A DNA stretch of 54,226 nt from Oscillospiraceae bacterium (GTDB taxonomy: Bacteria; Bacillota; Clostridia; Oscillospirales; Acutalibacteraceae): contig WRDW01000009.1 of assembly GCA_009779995.1 (NCBI GenBank), forward strand, positions 1-54,226, in the 5' to 3' direction. The translations under genes and the position numbers were made by a program. Shown one piece after another: positions 31,766-40,496 of this stretch. Within the stretch, counting starts at the first letter, position 1. The number at the start of each line of letters is the position of its first letter. Under the pieces are notes generated by a model. The model was given only the letters and a program-made list of their open reading frames with translations. It was not told the DNA's origin and did no database searches.

Positions 31766-32599
31766 GTGAAAAAAGCGGCAAAAATACTCTTTTCTGTTGC
31801 CGTGGCGCTGGCCATGACGGCGCTGGCCTGGTTTTCCCTGCAGGACAGCCGCGTGGCCGCCGCCGCGCTGGCCTATGAGGACGCCGGTTTTTCCTACGCG
31901 GGCCCATTGCGGAACGGCCTGTTCGACGGCCATGGCGAAATAGCTTTTTCTGACGGCGCACGTTTTTCCTGCGCGTTCCGGAAGGGGCGGGCGGACGGGA
32001 ATTTTATCTATGACGGCGCCGATTGGCGTTTCGTGGGCGACTTCCATCAAGGCAAGCCCAATGGTACGCTGTTCCTGCCGGGGGACGGCATCGCCACGAT
32101 TGACCTGCGCGACAGAGCTCATTTCCGTTCGCCCAAGGGCTGGGAATACAGCGGCGGCATAGGCGAACGCGGGCAGAACGGGGAGGGGACATACATCTTC
32201 CCGAGCGGTGAGGGCTACATGGGAGGTTTTCTTCTGGGGCTGGCCGAGGGGGACGGGGCCTATTACGATAAAGATGGCAATGAGATTTATGTGGGCCAGT
32301 GGAAGGCCGGATTGTATCACGGGCAGGGAAGGTACACTTCGCCGGACGGCAAGTATATATACAACGGCGCCTTCGAGGCCGGGCTGCCCCACGGGCGGGC
32401 GCAATACCTGGAGGGCGAAACCCTGCGCTACGACGGCGACTTCGAGGGCGGTGTGCCACAGGGGCAGGGAATTTATTATTCTCCCCTGGGTTGGACCTAC
32501 GAGGGCGGCTTCCTGAACGGCGTGTTCCACGGCACGGGCACGCTGACAAAGGACGGCAATCCCGTCACGACGCAGTGGGAGAAAGGAAGAAGAATATAG
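31766..32599 (+). CDS. Membrane-anchored MORN-repeat protein
   Basis: A 277-residue protein with an N-terminal membrane helix (ILFSVAVALAMTALAWF) and about eight MORN repeats on the outside. Examples are YAGPLRNGLFDGHGEI, YSGGIGERGQNGEGTY, YVGQWKAGLYHGQGRY, YNGAFEAGLPHGRAQY, YDGDFEGGVPQGQGIY and YEGGFLNGVFHGTGTL. MORN repeats form an elongated beta scaffold, often bound to membranes or enzymes. The GTG start at 31766 has only a weak GCGGGTGG ribosome site. It ends 1 nt before the OatA-like gene, suggesting a joint role in envelope modification. Confidence 0.85.
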   Translation: MKKAAKILFSVAVALAMTALAWFSLQDSRVAAAALAYEDAGFSYAGPLRNGLFDGHGEIAFSDGARFSCAFRKGRADGNFIYDGADWRFVGDFHQGKPNGTLFLPGDGIATIDLRDRAHFRSPKGWEYSGGIGERGQNGEGTYIFPSGEGYMGGFLLGLAEGDGAYYDKDGNEIYVGQWKAGLYHGQGRYTSPDGKYIYNGAFEAGLPHGRAQYLEGETLRYDGDFEGGVPQGQGIYYSPLGWTYEGGFLNGVFHGTGTLTKDGNPVTTQWEKGRRI

Positions 32600-32600
32600 C

Positions 32601-34646
32601 GTGAGCAGCAAAGTGCAGGCGAACAATAAAATCCAGTGGTTCAGCGCGGTGCGGGCGCTGGGCCTTGTGATGGTGCTGGTCTATCACTTTTTCTACGAGC
32701 TGCTGCCCGGCGGCTTCCTGGGTGTGGATTTATTTTTCACGTTTTCGGGCTATCTCATCACCGCGCTGGCCATTGCGGAATTTACGAAGACGGGCCGCTT
32801 CTCCCTGGCCGCCTTCGGCAAGCGCCGGTTTATCCGCACCGCGCCGCCGCTGCTGCTCTCTGTTTTGTTCACGCTGCCGCTGGCGCTGCTGGTCTCGCCG
32901 GATTTCACGGCGAACATCGCAAAGCAGCTGGCCTCCGTGCTGGGCTTCGCGAGCAACTTCTTCGAGATCCGCACCGGCGGCAGCTATGAGGCCAACGTGC
33001 TGCCCCACCTCTACCTGCACACCTGGACGCTCTCCATGGAGGTGCACCTCTACATCGTGTGGGGCCTGGCCTGCGCGGCCCTGGCGCTGCTGCTGCGCCG
33101 CGCCTACAAAAAAAACGCCGGGAAAGCCAAGCGAGGCTATAAAGTTGGCCTTTTGATCGTGGCGATCCTCCTGGGGGCGGGCTCCTATTACGCCATGCAG
33201 CAGGCATATCAGCCCGGGATGGACAGCTCGGCGGCGTATTTCAGCTCGGTCACGCACTCGTTCCCGTTTTTCATAGGCGCGGCGGCGGCTACCCTGAAGG
33301 GCTTGCAGCTCGGGCCGCGCTTGCAGCGCGTTCTGTCAAAAAGAGCAGCGAAATATTTTTGCATATTGGGCTTGCTCGCTTCGATGGCGGGGATCGTCTA
33401 CCTGGCGCTGCGCCTGCGCTTCAACGACGCGTTCGTCTATCAATACGGCTTCCTGGCGGCTTCCCTGCTGGCGGCCTGCGCGATTCTCTGGGCGCGGGCC
33501 CTGCACGAGGCCCTGCCCGGCAGGCGCGAGCCGAGGGCTCTCACGGCGCTGGCCGATCTTTCGTTCAATATTTATTTATACCACTGGCCCCTGTATATCA
33601 TCGCAAAAGTGCTGATCGCCGATAACAGCCTGGCCGCCCTGGCGGCGTTCGGGCTCTCGCTGGCGCTCTCGGCCTTCGTGTTCTACCACGCGGAGCCCCT
33701 GCTCCAGCCGCCGAAGCCGCCGGGGGAGGCCGCGCGCATGACGAATTACCTGCGCAAAAAGGCGGCAGCCTCCATCTCCCTGCTGTCGCTGGCCATCGCT
33801 TTTGCCCTCGGCTCGGCCATGCGCGCCCTGCGGCAGCGCCGCCGGGCCATCACGGCGGCTGCCGTAATAATAATGGTGCTGGCCAGCATCCTGCCTGTTG
33901 GAATGGTGCTGCAACGGGCCCCGGCGCGCACCGGCATAGAGGAGAAGCTCTACGCGGGCTATCTCGCGCAGGACAGGGACGCCGTCGCGGCCCGCAAGGA
34001 CTGGCTGGACGGCCTCAACGAGGCGCCGCTGCGCTTCAACGGCGAGATTGCCGCCCTGCCCGCTCTCAGCGAGAGCGGGGCGCTCCCGGAGCGCAACCCC
34101 GGCGTCACCGTGCTCTCGCCCATGGAGGTCAGCGGCGGCGTCACCGTGATCGGCGACTCCATCTGCGTGGACGCGCGCCTGGCGCTGAAGGAGAGCATCC
34201 CCAACTGCGACGTGGACGCCCTGAGCTCGCGCTCCATCGCGGAGGGCTACCGCCTCATGATGGACATGCAGGCAAGGGGCACGCTGCGGGAGGTGGTGGT
34301 CATCGCCCTGGGCACCAACGGCGTGGACGGCTTCGCCGACTACGTGCAGAAGATCATCGACGACCTCGCGCCGGGGCACAGGCTGGTGTTCGTCGTGCCC
34401 TTCGACGGCCGCACCCCCACCTATGGCAGGGCCTACCGCACCGCCATGCTCGAGCGCGAGCTGGCCCCCCAGTACGATTTCGTCACCCTCGCGGACTGGC
34501 GCGCGGCCATCGAAATCAACACAAAGATCCTCGCCAGCGACACGGTGCACCTGGGCACCAACGAGAGCAGGCGCATCTATGTCAGCTGCATCGCCGACGC
34601 CGTGCGGGAGGCAATGCACGGCCCCGCCAAAGGCGAAATGCTCTAA
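32601..34646 (+). CDS. OatA-type O-acetyltransferase (AT3 plus SGNH domains)
   Basis: A 681-residue polytopic membrane enzyme. The AT3 acyltransferase domain (about 10-365, ten or so helices) begins RALGLVMVLVYHFFYE and contains GFLGVDLFFTFSGYLIT and FNIYLYHWPLY. A further helix (about 425-440) leads to an extracellular SGNH domain with VIGDSICVD (nucleophile Ser at about 518), ALGTNG and DTVHLG (catalytic Asp/His at about 647-650). This is the architecture of peptidoglycan O-acetyltransferase OatA; another surface glycan as acceptor is possible. The GTG start follows AAAGGAAGAAG. Confidence 0.9.
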   Translation: MSSKVQANNKIQWFSAVRALGLVMVLVYHFFYELLPGGFLGVDLFFTFSGYLITALAIAEFTKTGRFSLAAFGKRRFIRTAPPLLLSVLFTLPLALLVSPDFTANIAKQLASVLGFASNFFEIRTGGSYEANVLPHLYLHTWTLSMEVHLYIVWGLACAALALLLRRAYKKNAGKAKRGYKVGLLIVAILLGAGSYYAMQQAYQPGMDSSAAYFSSVTHSFPFFIGAAAATLKGLQLGPRLQRVLSKRAAKYFCILGLLASMAGIVYLALRLRFNDAFVYQYGFLAASLLAACAILWARALHEALPGRREPRALTALADLSFNIYLYHWPLYIIAKVLIADNSLAALAAFGLSLALSAFVFYHAEPLLQPPKPPGEAARMTNYLRKKAAASISLLSLAIAFALGSAMRALRQRRRAITAAAVIIMVLASILPVGMVLQRAPARTGIEEKLYAGYLAQDRDAVAARKDWLDGLNEAPLRFNGEIAALPALSESGALPERNPGVTVLSPMEVSGGVTVIGDSICVDARLALKESIPNCDVDALSSRSIAEGYRLMMDMQARGTLREVVVIALGTNGVDGFADYVQKIIDDLAPGHRLVFVVPFDGRTPTYGRAYRTAMLERELAPQYDFVTLADWRAAIEINTKILASDTVHLGTNESRRIYVSCIADAVREAMHGPAKGEML

Positions 34647-34649
34647 TTC

Positions 34650-35534
34650 TTAGTATTGCTTAAAATACTGCTTCGGCCTCGGGTCGCCCCAGGGCCCTCC
34701 CGTGTCGTAGGAGTTCCCGAAGGCCTGGCGCAGCTGCTCCTCGTTGTCGGCATTGTCAAATATGTTCGCGTTGACCGCCGTGATGAGCTCGCAGGCCAGA
34801 TTGCTGGAGGCTTCGTAAGCCTGCCAGAAGGACGTGTCCAGCGTCTCCCCGGTCACAGGGTTCGGGAACTGCGCCCGGCCCTCGTTGAGCATGGCCTGGA
34901 AATCCGGGAAATGCGCCCGCATCTTCTTCATGATGGAGCGTCTGAGGAGCAATTGGTAGGCCTCCCAGATCAAAATGCCGTAGCGGTACCCGAACGCGGC
35001 CTTTTGCAGGCCGTGGGCTTTCTCGTAGACGGCGTCGATCAGCGCGTCGATTTTCGCCCGGCTGACTTTTGTCCGGAAGGGCGATTTCTTGTCAAAGTCC
35101 GCTTCCCGGGCTTCCAGCTGCATGTCCACCCACACCTCGAACAGCGCGTGCGCCTTCAGGGCCGAGCCGAGGCACTGCGCCGGGTGCAGCTCCGTCATGT
35201 AGTAGACCAGAGGGTGCGTGCTGGTATCCAGGGCGTAGTGCATGATGTGGCCGTAGAGAAAGGCCATCGCGTTCGGGTTTTCTTTCAGGTTGTTTTCTTT
35301 GATATAGGCGATCATGTCCAGGAAAAACGCATCTGTGTTCATCTCGTGCGCGCTGACAAAGCAGCGCTCGTAGGCGGTGCCGAAGAGCAGGCCCAGGGTG
35401 TCGTGGGCGATGGCCGCGGCCCCGACGAAGCCCGTGAACACCTCGTTGACATCAATCCCCCTGTTCTCGAGCTCTGGCTTCAAGCGCTCCAAACATTTTG
35501 TGCTCTGATACACATGCGTCCCCAGTGCGGGCAT
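34650..35534 (-). CDS. Zinc-dependent phospholipase C-like protein
   Basis: A 294-residue protein of the bacterial Zn-dependent phospholipase C (PF00882) group. It starts MPALGTHVYQS and has the metal-ligand cluster YGHIMHYALDTSTHPLVYY (HxxxD and H) and the GAAAIAHDTLG segment. It lacks a signal peptide, so it is a cytoplasmic relative rather than a toxin; such proteins are common in clostridia without a known substrate. The ATG at 35534 is 7 nt from AAAGGAGA; the ATG at 35540 is too close. It converges on the oatA-like gene, with only 3 nt between the stops. Confidence 0.85.
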   Translation of the reverse strand: MPALGTHVYQSTKCLERLKPELENRGIDVNEVFTGFVGAAAIAHDTLGLLFGTAYERCFVSAHEMNTDAFFLDMIAYIKENNLKENPNAMAFLYGHIMHYALDTSTHPLVYYMTELHPAQCLGSALKAHALFEVWVDMQLEAREADFDKKSPFRTKVSRAKIDALIDAVYEKAHGLQKAAFGYRYGILIWEAYQLLLRRSIMKKMRAHFPDFQAMLNEGRAQFPNPVTGETLDTSFWQAYEASSNLACELITAVNANIFDNADNEEQLRQAFGNSYDTGGPWGDPRPKQYFKQY

Positions 35535-35688
35535 ACCCATCTCTCCTTTGATAAAATACTTGTGACCATGCAATGATAGCACAGCCACAGGCATTATTCA
35601 AGAGAAATTTTATCCCTGCTCCAAAATTTCGATCATATCGCTCACAGCGTGACAGATAATGCAGCGGGGCGCAAAAGCAAAGTTTTTC

Positions 35689-35717
35689 TTGCAATTCCCC
35701 GCCCGCTCTGCTATGCT
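35689..35717 (+). promoter_or_regulatory. Promoter of the lipoprotein gene at 35750
   Basis: TTGCAA (35689-35694), 17-bp spacer, TATGCT (35712-35717). Confidence 0.65.
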
Positions 35718-35749
35718 ATAGAAAAGAAAACACAAGGGAGGCCGTTCCT

Positions 35750-36811
35750 ATGAAATCCAAACATTGCCGCGCCGCGATGGGATGCCTGCTGGCGTTGGCG
35801 CTGCTGCTCGCCGCCTGCGGGCCGTCCGCAAGCACAAAATCCCTCGCCGAGCGCTACGCCGCCGGGGAGCTGCTCTACGTGGACATCGGCTGCCCCGCCG
35901 ACCTCACCCTCACCCCGGAAACCCGCCTGGCCCTGGAGAGCGCCGTCAAAACGCGCCTCGGCTATCCCTCGAACCTCCTCTTCCGCTACGCCGAAATCGG
36001 CGGCGCGCTCCCCGATGACTGGGCGCAAAAAGGCCCGGAAATCCTCCTGGGCGTGCGCCCCGGCGAGGAAGCCCTGAACCTAAACGACCCCGCGCAGCTG
36101 GCCCTCGCTGCCGACAGGATCGCCGATGAACTGGCGGTATCGCTGGGGATTGAGGCGGCCGAGCCGGGCACCGAAGCCCCCACTGAAATCTCAACCACCT
36201 CTACCACAGCCAGCCCTCTCACCAACCCCTCCGCAACCAATCCAACAAATGCCCCAACAGCCGCCCCAACCAAAACCGAAGCCAAAACCAACGCCCCAGA
36301 AACTTCCAAATCAAATAACGGGAACTTCTCCCTAACAGACGCGGAAATACAAAAAATCCTCCGCGATATGGAAAATGGCAACTTATACAACCGAACGTTT
36401 AGTCTATACGGTGATCCGGTTCCAATGCTATTCGATTTCAATACCGACGGCGACCCCAACACTAATGGCAAAATGCACATCACTAGAGAAAAATTTGACG
36501 GAGAAAAGATGGTATTGCACGTCTCTCGTAGCAGAGGCAATAGCAACGACTTTGAATATCTCACAACGATAACACAAAAAGTCGATAACCCCGTCAAAAA
36601 CGATCCGCATAACCAACTTTCTGCCACGATACTTATTTCCGTCGGCAGAGAAGATAAAAACGGATGGAAACCGTGCTATGAGTTTAGTTATATTGTGTCC
36701 GAAAATCAGAGATTCTTCTTTAGTACCGGGGAAAGTAGAACTAGTACGCTCAATTCTTTAGACTCACAACCAAACACAACCGTCAAAAATTTAAGCAATT
36801 ACTTTGTATAG
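35750..36811 (+). CDS. Two-domain lipoprotein, possibly chimeric
   Basis: A 353-residue lipoprotein (lipobox LLAAC). Domain one (about 30-135) is GC-rich in DNA and has RYAAGELLYVDIGCPADLTLTPETR and ILLGVRPGEEALN segments. A Thr/Pro/Ala/Asn linker (about 140-190) leads to a second domain (FSLTDAEIQKILRDMENGNLYNRTF, LFDFNTDGDPNTNGKMHITREKFDG, then WKPCYEFSYI) encoded by clearly AT-richer DNA from about 36290 on. The base-composition shift at the linker suggests domain acquisition. No family recognised for either domain. AAGGGAGG precedes the ATG. Confidence 0.75.
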   Translation: MKSKHCRAAMGCLLALALLLAACGPSASTKSLAERYAAGELLYVDIGCPADLTLTPETRLALESAVKTRLGYPSNLLFRYAEIGGALPDDWAQKGPEILLGVRPGEEALNLNDPAQLALAADRIADELAVSLGIEAAEPGTEAPTEISTTSTTASPLTNPSATNPTNAPTAAPTKTEAKTNAPETSKSNNGNFSLTDAEIQKILRDMENGNLYNRTFSLYGDPVPMLFDFNTDGDPNTNGKMHITREKFDGEKMVLHVSRSRGNSNDFEYLTTITQKVDNPVKNDPHNQLSATILISVGREDKNGWKPCYEFSYIVSENQRFFFSTGESRTSTLNSLDSQPNTTVKNLSNYFV

Positions 36812-36827
36812 CTTTTGGCAAGCCACC

Positions 36828-37073
36828 TGCTATGCCTCTGCCTCCGAAAGCGCTCAGCCGCTCACGCGGAACCCCCTCGGTGCTTCGCACCGGCCCCCCA
36901 GAGGGGGCATCCTGACGAGGCGGAAAGATGTAAATGCAATTGAACATATGAATGATCGATATGTCAAGATGCCCCCCTTGGGGGGCCGGTGCGATCGTCT
37001 CCGCAGGAGACGTGAGCACCGAGGGGGTGTCCGCGTGAGCGGCTGAGCGCTTTCGGCGGCAGAGGCACAGCAG
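36828..37073. repeat. Long imperfect inverted repeat (CCGAAAGCG family)
   Basis: Arms of about 95 bp: CTGCTATGCCTCTGCC, CCGAAAGCGCTCAGCCGCTC, CCCCCTCGGTGCTTCGCACCGG and GGGGGCATCCTGACG on the left, mirrored on the right, with about 50 bp of AT-rich centre. The right arm carries an extra GATCGTCTCC-GCA-GGAGACG hairpin inside. It is the closest relative of 19515-19742. Confidence 0.8.
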
Positions 37074-37127
37074 AGGCATTGCAGAGGGTTTTCTACAGCA
37101 ATTTTGCGGCGAGAAGGGGGTATGCCC

Positions 37128-38288
37128 ATGGCCAAGCTAAAAATCATCCTGCTGGCGCTCTACGCCCGGCTGATGCGCAGGCTGCGGCCCGGCGAGCGGG
37201 TTTGGCTTTATACCGACCGGCTGGACAGCGTGGACAACGCTTTTTGGCAGTTTCAGCACGATCTGGCGCAGCGGGACGGCGTGCGGCGCTTTTACGTCTG
37301 CGAAAAGCCGGACAAGCTGGATGCCCCGGAAAAAGAGCGCAAACATGCCATCGCCTTCGGCTCGTGGAAACACAGGCTGCTCTACCTGCGCTGCGAAAAG
37401 ATACTCACGTCCTTCAGCCAGTACAGCATCATCCACCCCTTCGGCAAGCCCACGGTGAAGGCCCTGGGCGATGTTCTGCGCTTCGAGGTGATCTACCTCC
37501 AGCACGGCGTGCTCCACGCCCGGCTGGAGGCGCTGTACCACAAGAAGAACATCCCCTGCGACCGCATGGTGATCTCCACCGATTTCGAGCGGCTGAACAT
37601 GGTGAGTAACTACGGCTTCGGCGTGGGGGAGCTCATCTGCACCGGCATGGCCCGCTACGACCTTCTCCTCCCCGCCCGCCCGCCGGAGCGCCGCATCCTG
37701 CTGTCGCCCTCCTGGCGGCAGAACCTCATCGGGCCCTTCGTGGAAAACCGGCGCCAGCCGCTTCACGAGGCCTTCCTGTCTTCCCGCTATTTCACCGAGA
37801 CCCAGGCCTTCCTCAACTCCCCCCGGCTGGCCGCGTTCCTGGAGCAGCACGGCCTCACGCTGGATTTCCAGAGCCACCCCATCTTCAGAGGCTACGACAG
37901 CCTGTTTTTGATCGATCCCGCCCCCGAGGGGCATAGCCCGCGCGTGCACTTGGGCGGCGCGCCCGACCTCAACCCCTATCTCGCGATGATCACAGACTAC
38001 TCCTCCATCGCCCTGGATTTCGTCTATCTTGAGCGCCCGTTGCTCTACTTCGTGCCCGACTATGAGGACTTCCTGGCCGGGCGCACGCACTCCTATAAAG
38101 AGCTGCACATCCCCCTGGAGGGGGCCTTCGGCCCCCTGGCGCGCACCCAGGAGGCGTTGCTTGACGCCCTGGAGGCCCTGGCCGCGCGGGATTTCGCCCC
38201 CGAGGAGCTCCACCGGGAGCGCATGAGCGCCTTCTTCCATTCCCGCGAGGCCACGCACCGCAAGGCGCTGTACGATGTGCTGATTTGA
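37128..38288 (+). CDS. CDP-glycerol glycerophosphotransferase-family protein (TagB/TagF-like)
   Basis: A 386-residue GT-B fold transferase of the family that builds teichoic-acid-like polyol phosphate chains. Family marks are LQHGVLHARL (about 132), ISTDFERLNMVSNYGFG, TGMARYDLLL, ILLSPSWRQN and the C-terminal YLAMITDYSSIALDFVYLERPLLYFVPDYEDF with the conserved DYSS. It probably acts at the inner face of the membrane. The ATG at 37128 is 7 nt from AAGGGGG, whereas the ATG at 37122 is too close. No other tag genes are adjacent. Confidence 0.88.
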   Translation: MAKLKIILLALYARLMRRLRPGERVWLYTDRLDSVDNAFWQFQHDLAQRDGVRRFYVCEKPDKLDAPEKERKHAIAFGSWKHRLLYLRCEKILTSFSQYSIIHPFGKPTVKALGDVLRFEVIYLQHGVLHARLEALYHKKNIPCDRMVISTDFERLNMVSNYGFGVGELICTGMARYDLLLPARPPERRILLSPSWRQNLIGPFVENRRQPLHEAFLSSRYFTETQAFLNSPRLAAFLEQHGLTLDFQSHPIFRGYDSLFLIDPAPEGHSPRVHLGGAPDLNPYLAMITDYSSIALDFVYLERPLLYFVPDYEDFLAGRTHSYKELHIPLEGAFGPLARTQEALLDALEALAARDFAPEELHRERMSAFFHSREATHRKALYDVLI

Positions 38289-38303
38289 GGCTTTGGCTAT
38301 AGA

Positions 38304-38340
38304 AAACCCCTCCCGCTTTATATGGCGGGAGGGGGTTGTT
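38304..38340. terminator. Bidirectional hairpin terminator
   Basis: AACCCCTCCCGC-n9-GCGGGAGGGGGTT between convergent genes. Reading leftward it is followed by TTTTCTAT, so it best serves the 38367-39011 gene. Confidence 0.75.
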
Positions 38341-38366
38341 GAGGAGGAGAGGCGGTTCAACAGGGG

Positions 38367-39011
38367 CTAGAAGAATCGCCATCCGATGATGTTGTCGATA
38401 ATTCCGGCAATCCACGTATATACAAAAATAATCGGAGAGAAAGGCAGTGCAAGGCCCACAGTCAGCGCGACAAAAAACGCCGTGCTTGTGAATGCTCCAT
38501 GAAGCGGCCCAACGATGAAAATGGGCCAGATGTCTCCGATGGTGAGAGGGCGCTCTTTTTCCACGGTCACTCTGATGGATTTCGCAAAGATTCGTTTGCC
38601 GACTAAATTGCCGTCTGCATCTGTCTCTATGTTGCCGTCCAGATCTTTTTCTACATAGGTGACCTCGCACACATACGTTGCCACCGCTATATGAAAGGGA
38701 TGCATCGCCTTGGGATAATAGCGTTCATCACTTGTTACATGGAGAACGGGGCCTTCTATTTCATGCTCCATAAGAATGCCTGTTTCAGATACAGTATCGA
38801 ACCGCCAGCCATATGAAAGAATCTCTATCTCATCGGGGACATCCGCCTCGGCAGTGAGCGTGAACGCCTCACCAAAGTGGATGGGGCCCTCGGGGCCTGT
38901 AATTGTGAAAAGGTGACTGCTAAGGCTTGAGGTTGCCATCGCCGGCACCCCCACCCCAAGCGCCAGCAGCGCGGCCAGCAGCAGGGCGAGCAGGGTTTTC
39001 GTGTGTTTCAT
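38367..39011 (-). CDS. Exported Ig-like protein with C-terminal membrane segments
   Basis: A 214-residue protein. A signal peptide (LLALLLAALLALGVGVPAMA) is followed by a beta-rich external domain that resembles an Ig/PKD-type fold: FTITGPEGPIHFGEAFTLTAEADVPDEIEILSYGWRFD, then YVCEVTYVEKDLDGNIETDADGNLVGKRIFAKSIRVTV. Two hydrophobic segments end the protein (FFVALTVGLALPFSPIIFVY, GIIDNIIGWRFF). The ATG follows AAAGGGGATC. Related in layout to clostridial surface proteins; function unknown. Confidence 0.72.
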   Translation of the reverse strand: MKHTKTLLALLLAALLALGVGVPAMATSSLSSHLFTITGPEGPIHFGEAFTLTAEADVPDEIEILSYGWRFDTVSETGILMEHEIEGPVLHVTSDERYYPKAMHPFHIAVATYVCEVTYVEKDLDGNIETDADGNLVGKRIFAKSIRVTVEKERPLTIGDIWPIFIVGPLHGAFTSTAFFVALTVGLALPFSPIIFVYTWIAGIIDNIIGWRFF

Positions 39012-39111
39012 GGTGTGTGATCCCCTTTCAAAATGTGTTGTTACCAGTTAGTCGAATGTTTTGGAAAAAATCCTCAGTGATTTTGAAAAAAATTTAAATT
39101 TTTTTTGAAGA

Positions 39112-39294
39112 CGTGTCGCCTGCGGCGACAGTGCCCTGCACCACCCCCGCTTCGCGTCCCCCCAAGGGGGGACTCCTGACGGTTCGGAAGCTTATGCTTT
39201 CGATTTTTAGCAAGTCTTCCTGCTTCGTCAGAAGTCCCCCCTTGGGGGGACGCGAAGCGGGGGTGGTGCAGGGCACTGCCGCCGCAGGCGGCAC
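39112..39294. repeat. Long near-perfect inverted repeat
   Basis: Arms of about 68 bp: GTGTCGCCTGCGGCGACAGTG, CCCTGCACCACCCCCGCTTCGCG and TCCCCCCAAGGGGGGACTCCTGACG, mirrored to 39294. About 45 bp of centre separates them. The arms themselves contain small palindromes. It belongs to the same structural class as the CCGAAAGCG elements but has a different outer sequence. Confidence 0.78.
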
Positions 39295-39372
39295 TCCTTG
39301 TTGGCCGTCGATGATACTGATGTCTGTTTTGCTGTAGAGACGCAGGGCACTGCGCCTGCGCACTCAAAGCCC

Positions 39373-39420
39373 CCCTCGCCTGCGAGGAGGGGTGGTCAAC
39401 GTCCCGCAGGGACGTTGACC
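39373..39420. repeat. Palindromic core plus 12-bp hairpin upstream of spoIIGA
   Basis: CCCCCTCGC-CT-GCGAGGAGGGG is followed by the perfect hairpin GGTCAACGTCCC-GCA-GGGACGTTGACC (39394-39420). Both lie just upstream of the spoIIG promoter and may insulate it. The rest of 39012-39558 contains only this, the inverted repeat and the promoter. Confidence 0.6.
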
Positions 39421-39463
39421 GGGGAGCTTGCGGACAAGCCAAAATTATTTCCCCCTTCCCATT

Positions 39464-39497
39464 CTGACAAAAACCCCCACTGAACAGGCCCTATAAT
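39464..39497 (+). promoter_or_regulatory. spoIIG-type promoter with 22-bp spacer
   Basis: CTGACA (39464-39469) and TATAAT (39492-39497) are separated by 22 bp. The B. subtilis spoIIG promoter is known for a 22-bp spacer and activation by Spo0A. A 0A-box-like TTGTCAGAA sits on the lower strand over the -35 region (5 of 7 matches to TGTCGAA). Confidence 0.55.
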
Positions 39498-39558
39498 AGA
39501 TTATGCGATGCAGGGGGCGGCGTCTCGGCGCCCCAGGGAACGGGGGGGGTGAGCGCTC

Positions 39559-40437
39559 GTGTCCGACGTGATTTACATAGACGTGCTGGTCGCCGTCAAT
39601 ATTTTCGTCACCTGGCTGCTCCTGGCCTGCAGCGTTTTTTTTTCGGCCGTGCAGGTCAAGCGCTGGCGGCTGCTGCTGGGCTCGCTGCTGGGCGGCGCGG
39701 GCTCGCTGCTGATCCTCCTGCCTCCCGCGCCCTGGTGGCTGCTGCTGCCCGAAAAGCTGCTGCTCTCCGCTCTGATCGTCTGGGCCGCCTTCGGCTTCGT
39801 GAAATGGAGGCGCTTCCTGCGCTGCTTCGCCGCGTTTTTCGGGGTGAGCTTCGCCTTCGCGGGGATTATGCTGGCCCTGTGGATTACCCTCAAACCTGAA
39901 ATGATGCTCTACCAGAACGGCACGATCTATTTCGACGTGAGCTTACTTGCCTTCGTGATTTTCGCCTGTGCCAGCTACGCGATTGTGCGCGGCCTTGTGA
40001 CCCTCCTGCGGCGGCGGCACCCGGGCGCGAACCTCTGCCGGGCGACGATACACATGCCCGGGCAGAGCGTCACGCTCCCGGCGTTCTACGACAGCGGCAA
40101 CAAGCTCACCGACGGCTTCACCGGCGCGCCGGTGGCGGTGGCGGAATACGCCGCGCTGCAAGGCTTCCTGCCGGAGGAATTTCTGTCTTTCTTTCGGGGC
40201 GAAATGGAACTGCCCGACCTGCCGCCGGAGCATCCATGGCGCGCGCGGGTGCGCGAGATTCCCTTCCACGCGCTGGGCCGTGAGGGGCTGCTGCCCGCGT
40301 TTCGTACAGATCAAGTGATCGTAAAGACAAAACACGATACGCAATCCACGCCCGGCGCGGTCGTCGCCGTCACGCCCGACGCCCTCTCCGACGGCGGCTA
40401 TTCGTTGTTATTGCAGGCCTCCATGCTGGAGAAATGA
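39559..40437 (+). CDS. spoIIGA: SpoIIGA, pro-sigma-E processing peptidase
   Basis: A 292-residue membrane aspartic protease that matures pro-sigma-E in the mother cell. Five hydrophobic segments (about 5-150) are followed by a cytoplasmic protease domain with the catalytic [10 protein letters not shown] motif (Asp178) and a GAPVAVAEY segment. The C-terminal QVIVKTKHD and [11 protein letters not shown] segments are as expected for the family. The GTG start follows GGGGGTGAG. Directly downstream is sigE, the usual partner. Confidence 0.92.
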   Translation: MSDVIYIDVLVAVNIFVTWLLLACSVFFSAVQVKRWRLLLGSLLGGAGSLLILLPPAPWWLLLPEKLLLSALIVWAAFGFVKWRRFLRCFAAFFGVSFAFAGIMLALWITLKPEMMLYQNGTIYFDVSLLAFVIFACASYAIVRGLVTLLRRRHPGANLCRATIHMPGQSVTLPAFYDSGNKLTDGFTGAPVAVAEYAALQGFLPEEFLSFFRGEMELPDLPPEHPWRARVREIPFHALGREGLLPAFRTDQVIVKTKHDTQSTPGAVVAVTPDALSDGGYSLLLQASMLEK

Positions 40438-40496
40438 TGGGTTTCGGGTGGCGGCATTCTTGCCGCCCGGATACCAACAATCAAGGGGGGACCTTT

